Shown one piece after another: positions 1 through 10,394 of a DNA stretch of 35,667 nt. Each line of letters starts with the position of its first letter. Position 1 is the stretch's first letter. The DNA is from Deltaproteobacteria bacterium (GTDB lineage: Bacteria > Bdellovibrionota_F > JAHFAK01): the NCBI GenBank assembly GCA_023250585.1, contig JAHFAK010000009.1:1-35667 (forward strand). Direction: 5' to 3'. Position numbers and translations under genes: made by a program. The notes below the pieces were generated by a model. That model saw nothing but the letters and a program-made list of their open reading frames with translations, made no database searches and was not told the origin of the DNA.

Positions 1-1297
1 ACGCTCTTCCTTGTACTTGAGGGTGAAATTCATCTACATCATTTTTAAAGACATACCGAGGTTGTTTATTGTGAATAAAAAAGTCGTGATCAATGATACA
101 TTGACTGAGATTCTTCATTGTTGGAACTTCGTACATCAGTTCAAGCATTTTCTTTTCCATAATGGAACGAAGCCCACGAGCGCCTGATTTACGCTGTAGA
201 GCAAGATTTACAATTTCTACAAGAGATTCCTGTGTTAATGCCAATTCAATCCCTTCTTGTTTAAAGAGCTTTTGATATTGTTTAACCAACGCATCTTTTG
301 GTTCAGTAAGAATGCGGAGTAAAGCATCGTGCGTAAGTTCTTCTAGAGCAACAACAACTGGTACACGGCCGATAAACTCTGGAATCATTCCATAGCGTAA
401 AAGATCTTCCGGTTCAACCTCATGCAGAATGCGTGTTTTTTTATCAAGGACAGAATTAATTGGAGTTCCAAAGCCAAGGCTCTGTGCGCCAAGCCTTCGC
501 TCAATTAATTTTTCGAGCCCAACGAAAGCTCCACCACAGATAAAAAGAATATTTTTTGTATCAAGTTGAATAAATTCTTCATGCGGATGTTTCCGTCCTC
601 CCTTAGGAGGTACCGAAGCTTTTGTTCCTTCCATTAACTTAAGAAGAGCTTGTTGCACACCTTCACCAGAAACATCGCGAGTAATGGACATATTCTCAGT
701 TTTTTTTGCGATTTTATCTATTTCATCAATATAGACAATTGCTCTCTCAGCTTTCTTTACATCGTAATTACACGACCGTAATAAATTGAGTAAAATATGT
801 TCTACATCTTCCCCGACGTACCCTGCTTCAGTTAATGTCGTAGCATCAGCAATGGTAAAGGGAACATCTAAAAATTTAGCTAATGTTTCTGCAAGCAATG
901 TTTTACCAACTCCTGTTGGACCAATCAAAAGTACATTGCTTTTTTTAATTTCAACATCAGCAAATTCTGAAATCTGTTTTCCTTCGATCCGTTTATAGTG
1001 GTTGTATACCGCAACCGCGAGTACTTTCTTTGCTTCTTCTTGGCTAATGACAAAATGATCCAAATATTTTTTTATCTCATGAGGCGTTGGAACTCGTCGA
1101 TCGCCATTTTTGTCCACAAAACGCACCGATCGTTTATCCTGTTCAATCATGTCATTACAAACATTCACACACTCATCACAGATAAAAATACTTGGCCCTG
1201 CGATAAGTTTCCTCACATCTTTTTGGGTTCTTCCACAAAAAGAACAAAATAAACTCGCATTTCGCTGATTGATATCTTCTTTGGTAAATTCAGTCAT
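1..1297 (-). CDS. clpX: ATP-dependent Clp protease ATP-binding subunit ClpX (C-terminus cut off by window edge)
   Basis: My reverse-strand translation from ATG at 1297: [28 protein letters not shown]...CDECVNVC zinc finger, [11 protein letters not shown] Walker [21 protein letters not shown]; open through base 1. Missing from the ORF track because it runs off the edge. Confidence 0.97.
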   Translation of the reverse strand, partial: MTEFTKEDINQRNASLFCSFCGRTQKDVRKLIAGPSIFICDECVNVCNDMIEQDKRSVRFVDKNGDRRVPTPHEIKKYLDHFVISQEEAKKVLAVAVYNHYKRIEGKQISEFADVEIKKSNVLLIGPTGVGKTLLAETLAKFLDVPFTIADATTLTEAGYVGEDVEHILLNLLRSCNYDVKKAERAIVYIDEIDKIAKKTENMSITRDVSGEGVQQALLKLMEGTKASVPPKGGRKHPHEEFIQLDTKNILFICGGAFVGLEKLIERRLGAQSLGFGTPINSVLDKKTRILHEVEPEDLLRYGMIPEFIGRVPVVVALEELTHDALLRILTEPKDALVKQYQKLFKQEGIELALTQESLVEIVNLALQRKSGARGLRSIMEKKMLELMYEVPTMKNLSQCIIDHDFFIHNKQPRYVFKNDVDEFHPQVQGRA

Positions 1298-1302
1298 AGG
1301 TT

Positions 1303-1884
1303 TCAATTTTTAATATTTTTTACAACCTGATCAATAACACCATATTTTAATGCTTCCTCAGCGCCTAAAAAATAATCGCGATCTGTGTCAGCTGCAATTT
1401 TCTCAAATGATTGCTGGGTATGTTTTTCTAAAATACTATTTAATATATTACGAATTTTGAGAATTTCTTTAGCATGAATTTCAATATCAGTAGCCTGGCC
1501 TTGAAATCCACCCATTGGCTGATGCAGGAGAATACGACTATGCGGAAGTGCAAAACGTTTTCCTTGTGTTCCACAAGCCAAAAGCAACGCACCCATACTT
1601 GCCGCCTGTCCAATACAATAAGTAGCAACCTTACATGAAACATATTGAATTGTATCATAGATTGCAAGTCCTGCAGTCACGCTTCCACCGGGTGAATTAA
1701 TGTAAAAATGGATATCCTTCTCTGGATCTTCCGTTTGTAAAAAGAGCATTTGAGCAATAACAATATTAGCAGAATAGTCGTTAACTTCACTGCCTAAAAA
1801 AATTATACGATCTTTAAGAAGCCGCGAATAAATATCATATATACGCTCACCTTGGTGAGTTTGTTCAATAACATACGGAATCAT
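1303..1884 (-). CDS. clpP: ATP-dependent Clp protease proteolytic subunit ClpP
   Basis: [31 protein letters not shown]..., catalytic region [14 protein letters not shown] and HQPMGG; adjacent to clpX. Confidence 0.97.
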   Translation of the reverse strand: MIPYVIEQTHQGERIYDIYSRLLKDRIIFLGSEVNDYSANIVIAQMLFLQTEDPEKDIHFYINSPGGSVTAGLAIYDTIQYVSCKVATYCIGQAASMGALLLACGTQGKRFALPHSRILLHQPMGGFQGQATDIEIHAKEILKIRNILNSILEKHTQQSFEKIAADTDRDYFLGAEEALKYGVIDQVVKNIKN

Positions 1885-1889
1885 AAAAT

Positions 1890-3161
1890 TTATTTAGTAA
1901 GTGCTTTAGTATAGAGAAATGCAAAAGTTTTATCTTCAACAAGCTTACCACGCATAGATTCTAAAAGATTATTTTTTGTATAATATGCTTTGAGTCGCGA
2001 AACATCCATTTTAGTATTGTGTGCCATAGTTTCCAGTTTTTTATTGAGCTCATCATCTTCTACACGAACATTTTCTTTTTGAGCAATTGCTTCAATGAGA
2101 ATGAGTTTTTTGAGATTACGTACTGCGCGATTTTCTAATTCTTTTTCATCCTCATGTTGATGTTCGTGCTGATGATCATGTTCATGGTCGTGATCATGGT
2201 GATCATGGCCCTGATGTAAATGAGCAGCAGATTGTTTATAATAAGCTATTTCTTGTACAACTAATGCAGAGGGAACCATAAAGTTATTTTTTTCAATAAG
2301 CTGATCAGTAATATTTTCATACATTGTACTCATCTCTATTTCTTCTTTATGTTGTAAAAGATCTTTTTTAAGTGATTCCTTAAGCTCTAAAAAATTCTTA
2401 AATTCTCCTAAACCTTTTGCAAATTCATCATCGAGTTGAGGAAGTTCTTTATATTTTATAGCAATACAACGCACATTTCTGCCTTTGTCTAAGGCAAGTT
2501 TCACAACATCGCCTTTCTTAATATTGAGTAATTGCTCGAGAATATTTTTAGGCAAGCGTTCATTTATCTCGAATGACATAGGGGCTTTTGTCCAATCTTC
2601 TTTTTGTTCAAGATATTCAAGCTCAATGATATCACCTTTTTGCGTGCCTCGATCTTCAGTAATTTCTTTTAAAACTGCACAATTGTTAGCAAGAGCTTTA
2701 AGTTTTGCTTCAATTTCTTCTTCCTTAATTTCGACTTGAGACTTAGAAACAGTGAGACCATCATAATGAACCATATCGAGCCGAGGTTTTATTTCAAATG
2801 CACCGGAATAGGAAAACGGTTCTCCTTCGGTGAGTTTTGAAAAATTCGTATCATCTAGTTTTAATGGACTAATAGGGGTAATACTATTTTCAATACATGC
2901 TTTTTTATATGATTCTTCAATAAGACTCTGCGCTACACTTTCTGTAATAGGCTTTCTGAATTGTTCTTTAATAAGCGATTTTGGAACGTGCCCTTTACGA
3001 AAACCTTTTAAATGAGCATGCTTTTTGAACTCAGCATATGCGGATTCGAATTCCTTCATAACATGTGCTTGTGAGATTTCAACGAAAACTTTCTTTTCTA
3101 CACTTGAAATATCTTCAATATGAATTTTAAACCCGTTATTTTTTTCATTATTATCCGTCAT
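1890..3161 (-). CDS. tig: Trigger factor (peptidyl-prolyl isomerase) with His-rich insertion
   Basis: N-terminal ribosome-binding region ([24 protein letters not shown]), PPIase-like middle, tig-clpP-clpX order; insert [28 protein letters not shown]. Confidence 0.93.
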   Translation of the reverse strand: MTDNNEKNNGFKIHIEDISSVEKKVFVEISQAHVMKEFESAYAEFKKHAHLKGFRKGHVPKSLIKEQFRKPITESVAQSLIEESYKKACIENSITPISPLKLDDTNFSKLTEGEPFSYSGAFEIKPRLDMVHYDGLTVSKSQVEIKEEEIEAKLKALANNCAVLKEITEDRGTQKGDIIELEYLEQKEDWTKAPMSFEINERLPKNILEQLLNIKKGDVVKLALDKGRNVRCIAIKYKELPQLDDEFAKGLGEFKNFLELKESLKKDLLQHKEEIEMSTMYENITDQLIEKNNFMVPSALVVQEIAYYKQSAAHLHQGHDHHDHDHEHDHQHEHQHEDEKELENRAVRNLKKLILIEAIAQKENVRVEDDELNKKLETMAHNTKMDVSRLKAYYTKNNLLESMRGKLVEDKTFAFLYTKALTK

Positions 3162-3343
3162 ATATACCTCTTAATCTTACCCAATAGTAAAATCAGGCAT
3201 TTTTGTAAAGTATATTTTGATCTTCAGAGGGGCCCTTTAGTTGCAAATTTGATTTCCTTATTTCAATCTTGTATTCTATACACAATGACAAAAGAAATTG
3301 CGTCGTGTATAAAAATATAATTTAATGAATACATGAGGAAATA

Positions 3344-3622
3344 ATGCCTAATAAATATTCCCAATGGAAAGAGATAAAGCATGCGTATCCAAAACAATGG
3401 GTATCTATTATCGAACCTGAAACTAAAGATGGAAAAGGGGTTTCACGAGGAATTGTTATTGCGCATAATAAAGATAAAAATAAAGTTATTAGCAAAACAA
3501 AAAGCCTTATTGATGCCGGATTAAAATTTAATAAACATATGCTCGCATATACCGGTGACATCCCTTATATAGTTGGTTTAGCTACATTGGAAATTCAGAA
3601 TGTACAAGCTCGAACGTCTTAA
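3344..3622 (+). CDS. Small conserved hypothetical protein (paralogue of 11381..11635)
   Basis: WKEIKHAYPKQWVSIIEPE...RGIVIAHNKD...LAYTGDIPYIVGLATLEIQNVQA aligns with the ORF at 11381; overlaps the next ORF. Confidence 0.75.
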   Translation: MPNKYSQWKEIKHAYPKQWVSIIEPETKDGKGVSRGIVIAHNKDKNKVISKTKSLIDAGLKFNKHMLAYTGDIPYIVGLATLEIQNVQARTS

Positions 3623-3998
3623 AGAAATCTTTATTGTTCATGCCAAAATTCCTTTCAAAAATAGAATAAAAGAAGAAGAACTTCGTTTGGTCTTTGATCC
3701 TGGTTGTGCAGTTACTTTAGTAGATACATCAATTGTTGATTTATTAGGATATTCAGCACAAATTGATAGTATTCGGCTATCGCACCTCGAGGGTGCAGGT
3801 GGTAGGTCAAAAGGTTATATTATCGAGATGCCTCGTTTTAAATCTCTTAATCAAGAACTCCACAATTTTGAAATAGCTTGCCATGATTTAGATTCACATC
3901 TAGGAATTTCAGGTTTACTCGGAATGAACTTCTTTAAACATTTCAAAATGGACATAGATTTTTCAAAAGGACTTATTTGCTCAATTCATAAAGTGTAA
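3600..3998 (+). CDS. Retropepsin-like aspartyl protease family protein (putative)
   Basis: LRLVFDPGCAVTLVDTSIVDLLGY (hydrophobic-D-x-G motif) and late hydrophobic GLLGMNFFKHFKMDIDFSKGLI typical of bacterial retropepsin-like proteins. Confidence 0.7.
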   Translation: MYKLERLKEIFIVHAKIPFKNRIKEEELRLVFDPGCAVTLVDTSIVDLLGYSAQIDSIRLSHLEGAGGRSKGYIIEMPRFKSLNQELHNFEIACHDLDSHLGISGLLGMNFFKHFKMDIDFSKGLICSIHKV

Positions 3999-4051
3999 AG
4001 TATATTTTCATTGACCCAATCTCTTTCTTTCGTTACGTTTTTCCTTCAATC

Positions 4052-4173
4052 AAAAGGCAATCAAAAGGTGGGGACCGACATGTGAGCTCATTTAGTAGGA
4101 GGCATTTTATTATCACATATTGATGCCTGCTCAATGCGTTCATATGTCGGTCCCCACCTTTTGATTGCCTTTT
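4052..4173. repeat. Long hairpin element (30-bp arms 4052-4081 / 4144-4173), singleton type in window
   Basis: AAAAGGCAATCAAAAGGTGGGGACCGACAT and its exact reverse complement; pairing continues imperfectly inward (TGAGCTCATT..AGGAGGCAT vs ATGCCTGCTCAATGCGTTCA). Confidence 0.95.
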
Positions 4174-4187
4174 TAAGGAGAATAACG

Positions 4188-5126
4188 ATGGAAAATATAA
4201 TTATTATAGGCTCAGGTCCAGCAGCACACACGGCAGCAATTTATAGTGGAAGGGCAAAACTTACCCCACTTATATATGAGGGACTGCTTGCTGGTGGAGT
4301 TGCAGCGGGTGGACAACTCACCATAACAACAGAAGTCGAAAATTATCCTGGATTTCCTGAAGGAATTCAAGGTCCAGAATTAATGGATAAAATGCGTGCA
4401 CAATCAATAAAGTGTGGAGCACGGATTAAAACAATAACGGTTAATAAAGTTGATCTGTCAAAAAGGCCTTTCATCGTATCTGCGGAAGAAGAACGTGTAG
4501 AAGCCAAAGCACTCATTATTGCAACTGGTGCAACAGCAAAACGATTGTATATTACGGGAGAAGACCGTTTATGGCAAAAAGGAATGTCTGCGTGCGCAGT
4601 CTGTGATGGAGCACTTCCCCTGTATCGCAATAAAATTCTTATTGTCGTCGGTGGCGGTGATACAGCAGCAGAAGAAGCATCATTTCTTACAAAATATGCC
4701 AGTAAAGTTATAGTCATTCATAGACGAAACACATTACGCGCTTCTAAAGTTATGCAAGACCGACTCTTTCAAAATAAAAAAATCGAAATTATATGGGATA
4801 GTGTTGTCACAGAAGCTTTAGGAGATAATCTTTTGGATGGAGTAAAAATCAAAAATATAAAAACAAATCAAGAATCACGTATTGAAGCAGGCGGACTTTT
4901 TTACGCCATCGGACATATTCCCAATACCGCCTTTCTCGAAGGCCAAATAGAACTCGATGAAACCGGCTACATAAAAACAAAACCAGGAACAACCAAAACT
5001 AATATTCCAGGCGTCTTTGCTGCTGGCGATGTTCAAGATAAAATCTATCGTCAAGCCATTACCGCTGCCGGTACTGGGTGCATGGCAGCACTGGAAGCAG
5101 AAAAATTTCTTTCTGAAAGACATTAA
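4188..5126 (+). CDS. trxB: Thioredoxin-disulfide reductase
   Basis: [29 protein letters not shown] redox motif, [26 protein letters not shown] before ATG 4188 (ORF track starts at 4134 inside the hairpin). Confidence 0.96.
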   Translation: MENIIIIGSGPAAHTAAIYSGRAKLTPLIYEGLLAGGVAAGGQLTITTEVENYPGFPEGIQGPELMDKMRAQSIKCGARIKTITVNKVDLSKRPFIVSAEEERVEAKALIIATGATAKRLYITGEDRLWQKGMSACAVCDGALPLYRNKILIVVGGGDTAAEEASFLTKYASKVIVIHRRNTLRASKVMQDRLFQNKKIEIIWDSVVTEALGDNLLDGVKIKNIKTNQESRIEAGGLFYAIGHIPNTAFLEGQIELDETGYIKTKPGTTKTNIPGVFAAGDVQDKIYRQAITAAGTGCMAALEAEKFLSERH

Positions 5127-5127
5127 C

Positions 5128-5254
5128 CCGAAACGTGCCCGGCAACTTTCGGTCCATTTTCCGACCAAATGGTACCCTCACTTTACCCCATCTTTTACAT
5201 ATGGGTGTACCTTTTGGTCGATTTTTCGACCGAAAGTTGCCGGGCACGTTTCGG
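5128..5254. repeat. Long hairpin element (27-bp arms 5128-5154 / 5228-5254) with nested inner stem
   Basis: CCGAAACGTGCCCGGCAACTTTCGGTC and exact reverse complement; inner CGACCAAAtGGTAC / GTACCttTTGGTCG. Confidence 0.95.
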
Positions 5255-5256
5255 CC

Positions 5257-6015
5257 TTACTGAATATTATAACTTATGCTCGTGCTTTGCGGATTTTGCA
5301 TAATAAGGACAAGAGGAAGATTATCGATTGTATCACCAAGTGGTTCACGTAAGATAATAGTTAAAAATTCCGTATCATACCGAATGACTTCTTGAATAGT
5401 TACATCAAGAATTTCTATTTTTATTCCTTCAAAGAAATTTTTTCCACGCAACGTAAGCTCTGTGGTGTCTCGTGATAAACTCGTTTCGGGGTATGGATAA
5501 ACATATTCGAGAACTGGCACATCGCTCGTTTGTATTGTTTCTTCTGGCGTTTGTTCTCTGACAAATTTCACATGTTTACTTAAATACTTCAGATATCCCG
5601 AAAGCTCTGCGGGAACATATGACCCTGAGGAAAGAGTCGCATCATTTTTGAGTGATGTTTCTGAATAAAAACGTGGCTCAACAACAAATTCAGAACCGAA
5701 ATATTCAGTCGGAGATATTTCAAAAAGCTTTTTATCAGCAATATCTGTTTTAGCATAATAAAGAACCGTTACCATATACTCCGGAGGAATATCAGTATAG
5801 GACAAGTTAAATGTGTTTGCTTCAACTAATGATGTTGGTTCGGTATTTGTAATGACTCCATTTTTATCAGTAAGGAGTACTAAAACCATATAATTATCCG
5901 TATCATCTGGTCCTGAAATAAATAATTCTTTATTCCCTAAGGTACTATTGCCACATGATACAATAGAGATGAAGAGCCCCAAGGAAAACAACGTATGAGC
6001 TATCTTGCGTATCAT
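5257..6015 (-). CDS. Lipoprotein, possible IPT/TIG-like C-terminal domain
   Basis: MIRKIAHTLFSLGLFISIVSCGNST lipobox; C-terminal YVYPYPETSLSRDTTELTLRGKNFFEGIKIEILD resembles IPT/TIG pattern. Confidence 0.65.
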   Translation of the reverse strand: MIRKIAHTLFSLGLFISIVSCGNSTLGNKELFISGPDDTDNYMVLVLLTDKNGVITNTEPTSLVEANTFNLSYTDIPPEYMVTVLYYAKTDIADKKLFEISPTEYFGSEFVVEPRFYSETSLKNDATLSSGSYVPAELSGYLKYLSKHVKFVREQTPEETIQTSDVPVLEYVYPYPETSLSRDTTELTLRGKNFFEGIKIEILDVTIQEVIRYDTEFLTIILREPLGDTIDNLPLVLIMQNPQSTSISYNIQ

Positions 6016-6911
6016 GGTACCCCCTTGATGGTGACAGTTTCATAATGCTCTTGTTGATTATTGATATAGTAATACGCAGCATACGCTGAAATACTTCCGG
6101 TAACAATTGATCCCACAATAGTTAATGGCCAATATGATCTATCCCATACTGAACGTTGTTTTTTTTCGCTTTGAATTGACCTACTGGGGACCTGAGTATC
6201 GGCACGGAACTTTTCATCTAAACTCGTTGAAGCAACGACAACAGGAACAATAGATTTCTGAGATGGTTTTCTCAATTCTTTCGGTTCAATTTTTCCACTA
6301 TAAAGGGCTATTAAATTTTTTCCAAAGCCTGTTTCTTTTTCAATAACAGGCTCTTGTTTTACTTTAGCCACACCCTCATTACTTCTATCAATTGAGCCAA
6401 CCGGAATACCCGATGATCTCTTTGCAATAAGAATTTTTTGTAACATTGGTTTATAGAATATACCTTGTTGCAGTTCGTCCGCCTTAGTATATTCTATATA
6501 TTCAGGCGCTTTATCAAAATCTAGTTTTTCGATTTCGCTTTTATGAATATACTTGAGTTTAAAAATAATGTTCTCACCCATCTTTACTAGCTTGGCGACG
6601 ATGAGGCTATCTAAGCGAAGACGAGCAAAAATGCGGATGATAAATCGTTTCTCTCTAAAATTTGATTCAGGAAATTCATATTCATCATCGAATCGAAATG
6701 CAACTTCTTCAATGGGCACTAATTCATAACCTGCGCCTAATTCAGTCAATTCGCTATTAATAACTTTTTTTATATTCTCTGCATTCTCTTCCGAAAACAG
6801 TGAACGTTCAGTAAAAAATATTGCTATTTTGGGCATTGCCCATACACCGGTAGAAATCAAACAGAAGAAAATGAAAATAATTATGCGTGAAAGTTTCGTC
6901 ATAGAGTACAT
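6012..6911 (-). CDS. Hypothetical secreted/membrane protein with N-terminal signal and C-terminal TM segment
   Basis: Signal-like MTKLSRIIIFIFFCLISTGVWA; near-C-terminal WPLTIVGSIVTGSISAYAAYYY; 4-nt overlap with the downstream lipoprotein gene. Confidence 0.7.
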   Translation of the reverse strand: MYSMTKLSRIIIFIFFCLISTGVWAMPKIAIFFTERSLFSEENAENIKKVINSELTELGAGYELVPIEEVAFRFDDEYEFPESNFREKRFIIRIFARLRLDSLIVAKLVKMGENIIFKLKYIHKSEIEKLDFDKAPEYIEYTKADELQQGIFYKPMLQKILIAKRSSGIPVGSIDRSNEGVAKVKQEPVIEKETGFGKNLIALYSGKIEPKELRKPSQKSIVPVVVASTSLDEKFRADTQVPSRSIQSEKKQRSVWDRSYWPLTIVGSIVTGSISAYAAYYYINNQQEHYETVTIKGVP

Positions 6912-7065
6912 AAATTACAAGATTCGTGCCAAAAACTGAGAAAAGTCGAATGATTCTAACATATGATAATTACTAGGGTTATACTATTAATCGTTTTTCA
7001 AATACTTTACGTAACCAAAGAATGTACAAAAACTTTCCATTTAGTTTGCAAACTTTGCATATATC

Positions 7066-7440
7066 TTATGCTACATTAAAAAAATAGTATATAATTGCAG
7101 CGGTGATAAGAAAAATAATGATAATAAAAACAGGACCCCACGTACTCTTTTTATTTGGAGATGATAGGATTTCTTCTTTAGGATGTTTATGAGATTCAGG
7201 CATTTCAGCATTTTCGAAATCTAAATAACGAGTAATAACTTCTTCTTCATCCAGGCCAATATACGCCGCATAATTTTTTAAAAATCCCATTACAAATGCT
7301 TTGCCTGGAAGCAATTCAAATTGGTCAGCTTCAATCGCCTCTATATAACGGATATTAATTTTTGTTGCTTCTGCAAGATCGTTGAGTGATATATCGCGAA
7401 GTTCTCGTTCGCGTTTTAAATGTTGACCTAATGATTCCAT
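7066..7440 (-). CDS. RodZ-like helix-turn-helix protein with C-terminal TM helix
   Basis: MESLGQHLKRERELRDISLNDLAEATKINIRYIEAIEADQFELLPGKAFVMGFLKNYA (HTH_25/RodZ type), GPVFIIIIFLITAAIIYYFF. Confidence 0.85.
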   Translation of the reverse strand: MESLGQHLKRERELRDISLNDLAEATKINIRYIEAIEADQFELLPGKAFVMGFLKNYAAYIGLDEEEVITRYLDFENAEMPESHKHPKEEILSSPNKKSTWGPVFIIIIFLITAAIIYYFFNVA

Positions 7441-7454
7441 TTTATTTTTTTATT

Positions 7455-8360
7455 TTACTCCATTGAAATTAACTTTTCAAATGATTCTAATCTTTTGCTA
7501 ACATCCCTTTCAGTTAAGCTCATGAGACGTTCAACTCCAAAACTCTCAATAGCAAATGAAGCCATAATAGTTCCGTAGTGCACACCCTGTGTAATAGATT
7601 CCGCAGTTATGGTATCATTTTGTGATATCCACCCCACAAGCCCACCGGCAAATGAGTCCCCTGCTCCGGTTGTATCAAACACATCAATATCTTTATATGC
7701 AGGTATTGAAACAACCTGATTATTACATGACACAAGGGATCCTTGCGCGCCTTGTTTCAAAACAATATAACGAGGCCCCATTGCATGAATAAGCGGCAAA
7801 GCATCATGTGGATTTTTATGACCGGTGAGAAGATACGATTCATCATCATTGATTAAAAAAAGATCCGTCTTTTGAAGAAGCTGTTGAAGAGCAACTGACC
7901 GATCTTGTATAAAACATTCTCGAGTGTCGAGCACAACAAACTTAGGTTTTTTTATTTGATTGAGAACGCGCAATTGTAACTCAGGATGAATAGCCGCTAA
8001 AAACACATAATCTAATTCACGATATTCATGGGGTATTGTAGGATTAAATTCACTAAAGACATTGAAATGTGTTTCGAGATTTTTTGCCTGGCCATTATCG
8101 GTTAAATACGTTCCTTTCCAGCGGAAAGTCTTTCCTGACAATACTTCAAGGCCTTTGGTACAAATATTATTTTTTGTAAAAACTTCGAAATCTGTTTTTC
8201 TAAAGTCATCTCCAACACAAGCAACCACATGAACGGGAACAAAACAACTCGCACTCAACGAAAAGTAACTCGCCGATCCACCGAGCTGATCAGCACGATG
8301 ACCTTTGGATGTTTCCACATCATCGTATGCAATTGAACCAACGACTATAATGCTCATCAT
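7455..8360 (-). CDS. PfkB-family carbohydrate/nucleoside kinase
   Basis: IVVGSIAYDDVETSKG...LGGSASYFS; C-terminal DTTGAGDSFAGGLVG signature. Confidence 0.9.
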   Translation of the reverse strand: MMSIIVVGSIAYDDVETSKGHRADQLGGSASYFSLSASCFVPVHVVACVGDDFRKTDFEVFTKNNICTKGLEVLSGKTFRWKGTYLTDNGQAKNLETHFNVFSEFNPTIPHEYRELDYVFLAAIHPELQLRVLNQIKKPKFVVLDTRECFIQDRSVALQQLLQKTDLFLINDDESYLLTGHKNPHDALPLIHAMGPRYIVLKQGAQGSLVSCNNQVVSIPAYKDIDVFDTTGAGDSFAGGLVGWISQNDTITAESITQGVHYGTIMASFAIESFGVERLMSLTERDVSKRLESFEKLISME

Positions 8361-8378
8361 GTTCTCCTTATTAAAAAG

Positions 8379-9251
8379 TTAAACCGTATACTTTGCAATC
8401 AGTAATGTATATTTGTCTCTCAACTGAGCATCAATGCAATCAGGATGAGTCATAATTGCATATTTTAAACTTTCTTGGCAACTACAATGCGCATCTTCAT
8501 CAATCAGAGGAATCACGTGCTTGATAACTGTTTTTGCCTTTTTTATATTTTGTTTAAGGACTTCTACAATTTCTTCAACACTCACCCCTTCTTCAGATGT
8601 TCTCCAAGAATCATAATCTGTCGCAAGTGCAAGAGTACCATAGCATATCTCTGCTTCGCGCGCAAGTTTTGCTTCGGTAAGATTGGTCATGCCAATAACA
8701 TCTACTCCCCAACTTCTATAGAGATTTGATTCGGCTCGTGTAGAAAACTGTGGGCCTTCCATATTTAAATAGGTCCCATTTTTTTGTACGTCTTTCGTAA
8801 CTTTCGTAGATGCAGTATAAAGATACGTTATTATAGATTTGCATAAGGGATCAGCAAAAGGAATATGCGCAACAATTCCTTCATTAACAAAGAAACTCGA
8901 AATACGTTTTGTTGTTCGGTCGATAAATTGATCAGGAATTACGAGCATGCCCGGAGCAATATTTTCTTTCATACTGCCTACAGCACTGACCGAAATAATC
9001 TTTTGAACTCCAAGTTGCTTCATTCCCCATATATTTGCTCGATAATTAATACTCGAAGGATCCACACGGTGTCCCCGTCCATGACGAGATAAAAATGCAA
9101 TTTTTTTTCCAGAAAGAGTACCAATAATATATTTATCAGATGGCTTTCCAAAAGGTGTTTCCACCGCTACTTCTTCAGCGTGCTGAAAACCTTCAATTTC
9201 ATATAATCCACTCCCGCCAATAATTCCAATACGTGCTTTTTCCATAACCAT
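8379..9251 (-). CDS. mtnP: S-methyl-5'-thioadenosine phosphorylase (MTAP/PNP family)
   Basis: IGIIGGSGLYEIEGF, TPFGKPSD, LSRHGRGHRVDPSSINYRANIWGMK, MEGPQFSTRAES, GMTNLTEAKLAREAEICY. Confidence 0.93.
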   Translation of the reverse strand: MVMEKARIGIIGGSGLYEIEGFQHAEEVAVETPFGKPSDKYIIGTLSGKKIAFLSRHGRGHRVDPSSINYRANIWGMKQLGVQKIISVSAVGSMKENIAPGMLVIPDQFIDRTTKRISSFFVNEGIVAHIPFADPLCKSIITYLYTASTKVTKDVQKNGTYLNMEGPQFSTRAESNLYRSWGVDVIGMTNLTEAKLAREAEICYGTLALATDYDSWRTSEEGVSVEEIVEVLKQNIKKAKTVIKHVIPLIDEDAHCSCQESLKYAIMTHPDCIDAQLRDKYTLLIAKYTV

Positions 9252-9449
9252 TTCTCCTTATCATCAAAAACTTCTCTTACGAACTTTTTGCATTCTAAGT
9301 CAAGTTACTCATATTTTATACGCAATGGTTAAAGGAGTAAAAATAAATTCCTTTGATTTCAAATAGTTATTTTCATAAAAAAAAGCTATGTTTGGCATGG
9401 ATCTTGCTAATATTATGATTGGATACAGTAATGAATGTGGAGTTTTACA

Positions 9450-10391
9450 ATGCAAAAAAAATATAATGCTTTAATTTTATTGTTTATTTCTCTCTTTTTC
9501 CTCTCGTGTGGTGAGGACAAAGCGCCTACCCCGCCGGATGATAATGGGACAGATGATACGCAAACGGTCGCTTCGTATACGCGTAATTTTGAACTCATTG
9601 CAAATTATAACAACGATGAATGCTTCAATAAACTCTTTGATTCAGTATCATTTATCACGTGTTCAATAATCAGTGTGCCAACAGTTTCATTCGAAGAACC
9701 ACCTCCAGAAACTGCAGCCGTTTTAAAAAATATTGAAGACAAAACATTTTTCTTAAGTGGCCGGGAAGTTATTGGAGAAGTTCTTCACCTTAACCATGAA
9801 GAAAAAATTGATTCAAAACTCTATAACGATGCCCTTCCTCAATACGACCAAGATGCTATTAAATATATTAACGACTTAATTGGTTACACTATTATGAATA
9901 CTGCAGGAGATAATGTGCCACTTGATGATTTTATCTATGACCAACATATTGAATTCACCAATTATGATTCTCAGTTTCGTGATACACATGTGGTAAAAAC
10001 CGAAAGTTCTATTTCCCGAACATACGATGTGATTCCTAACTATAATAATGACGCTTGTTTTACGACTACTTTTACTGATCAAGATTTTTTATCCTGTACT
10101 TTTATTGCAATAAATTCAATTCGTATTCCACCAGTAGATGAAGAAGACTCAGTAAAATTTTTAAGCGGACGAGAAATGCTTGCTCAAACAATTGAGGGAA
10201 GCCTTGATCCAACAACGCTCACTGATAAAGAACTCTACGAACTCGCAAAGGATGCATTTGAGAATCACGGTTTGTTTTTACAAACATTTAAAGATTTAGG
10301 ATATGAGGTAATTACGAATGCAGAAAATTTTGATCTCTATGAAGTGTTGGTAAACCAAACCGAGGAATATAGATTATACCGAGAGGAGTAG
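9450..10391 (+). CDS. Lipoprotein with two copies of an uncharacterised repeat module
   Basis: MQKKYNALILLFISLFFLSCGED lipobox; two modules with NYNNDxCFxxxFxxxxFxxCxxI...FLSGRE; RBS-adjacent in-frame ATG at 9450 preferred over 9435. Confidence 0.8.
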   Translation: MQKKYNALILLFISLFFLSCGEDKAPTPPDDNGTDDTQTVASYTRNFELIANYNNDECFNKLFDSVSFITCSIISVPTVSFEEPPPETAAVLKNIEDKTFFLSGREVIGEVLHLNHEEKIDSKLYNDALPQYDQDAIKYINDLIGYTIMNTAGDNVPLDDFIYDQHIEFTNYDSQFRDTHVVKTESSISRTYDVIPNYNNDACFTTTFTDQDFLSCTFIAINSIRIPPVDEEDSVKFLSGREMLAQTIEGSLDPTTLTDKELYELAKDAFENHGLFLQTFKDLGYEVITNAENFDLYEVLVNQTEEYRLYREE

Positions 10392-10394
10392 TAT

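Noticed and set aside
786-1252. Two + strand ORFs inside clpX
   Set aside because: Antisense to a clearly conserved clpX; no independent support.
4134-4187. N-terminal extension of TrxB ([18 protein letters not shown]) in the ORF track
   Set aside because: Encoded by the right arm of the hairpin; the RBS-supported start is ATG 4188.
5128-5254. Calling the long hairpins simple intrinsic terminators
   Set aside because: No U-tract follows the stems; several sit between divergent genes (13487, 20900, 29416) where terminators are not needed.
5017-5352. 111-aa + ORF and 62-aa - ORF across the trxB downstream hairpin
   Set aside because: They overlap trxB and the palindrome in other frames; best explained as repeat-derived spurious ORFs.
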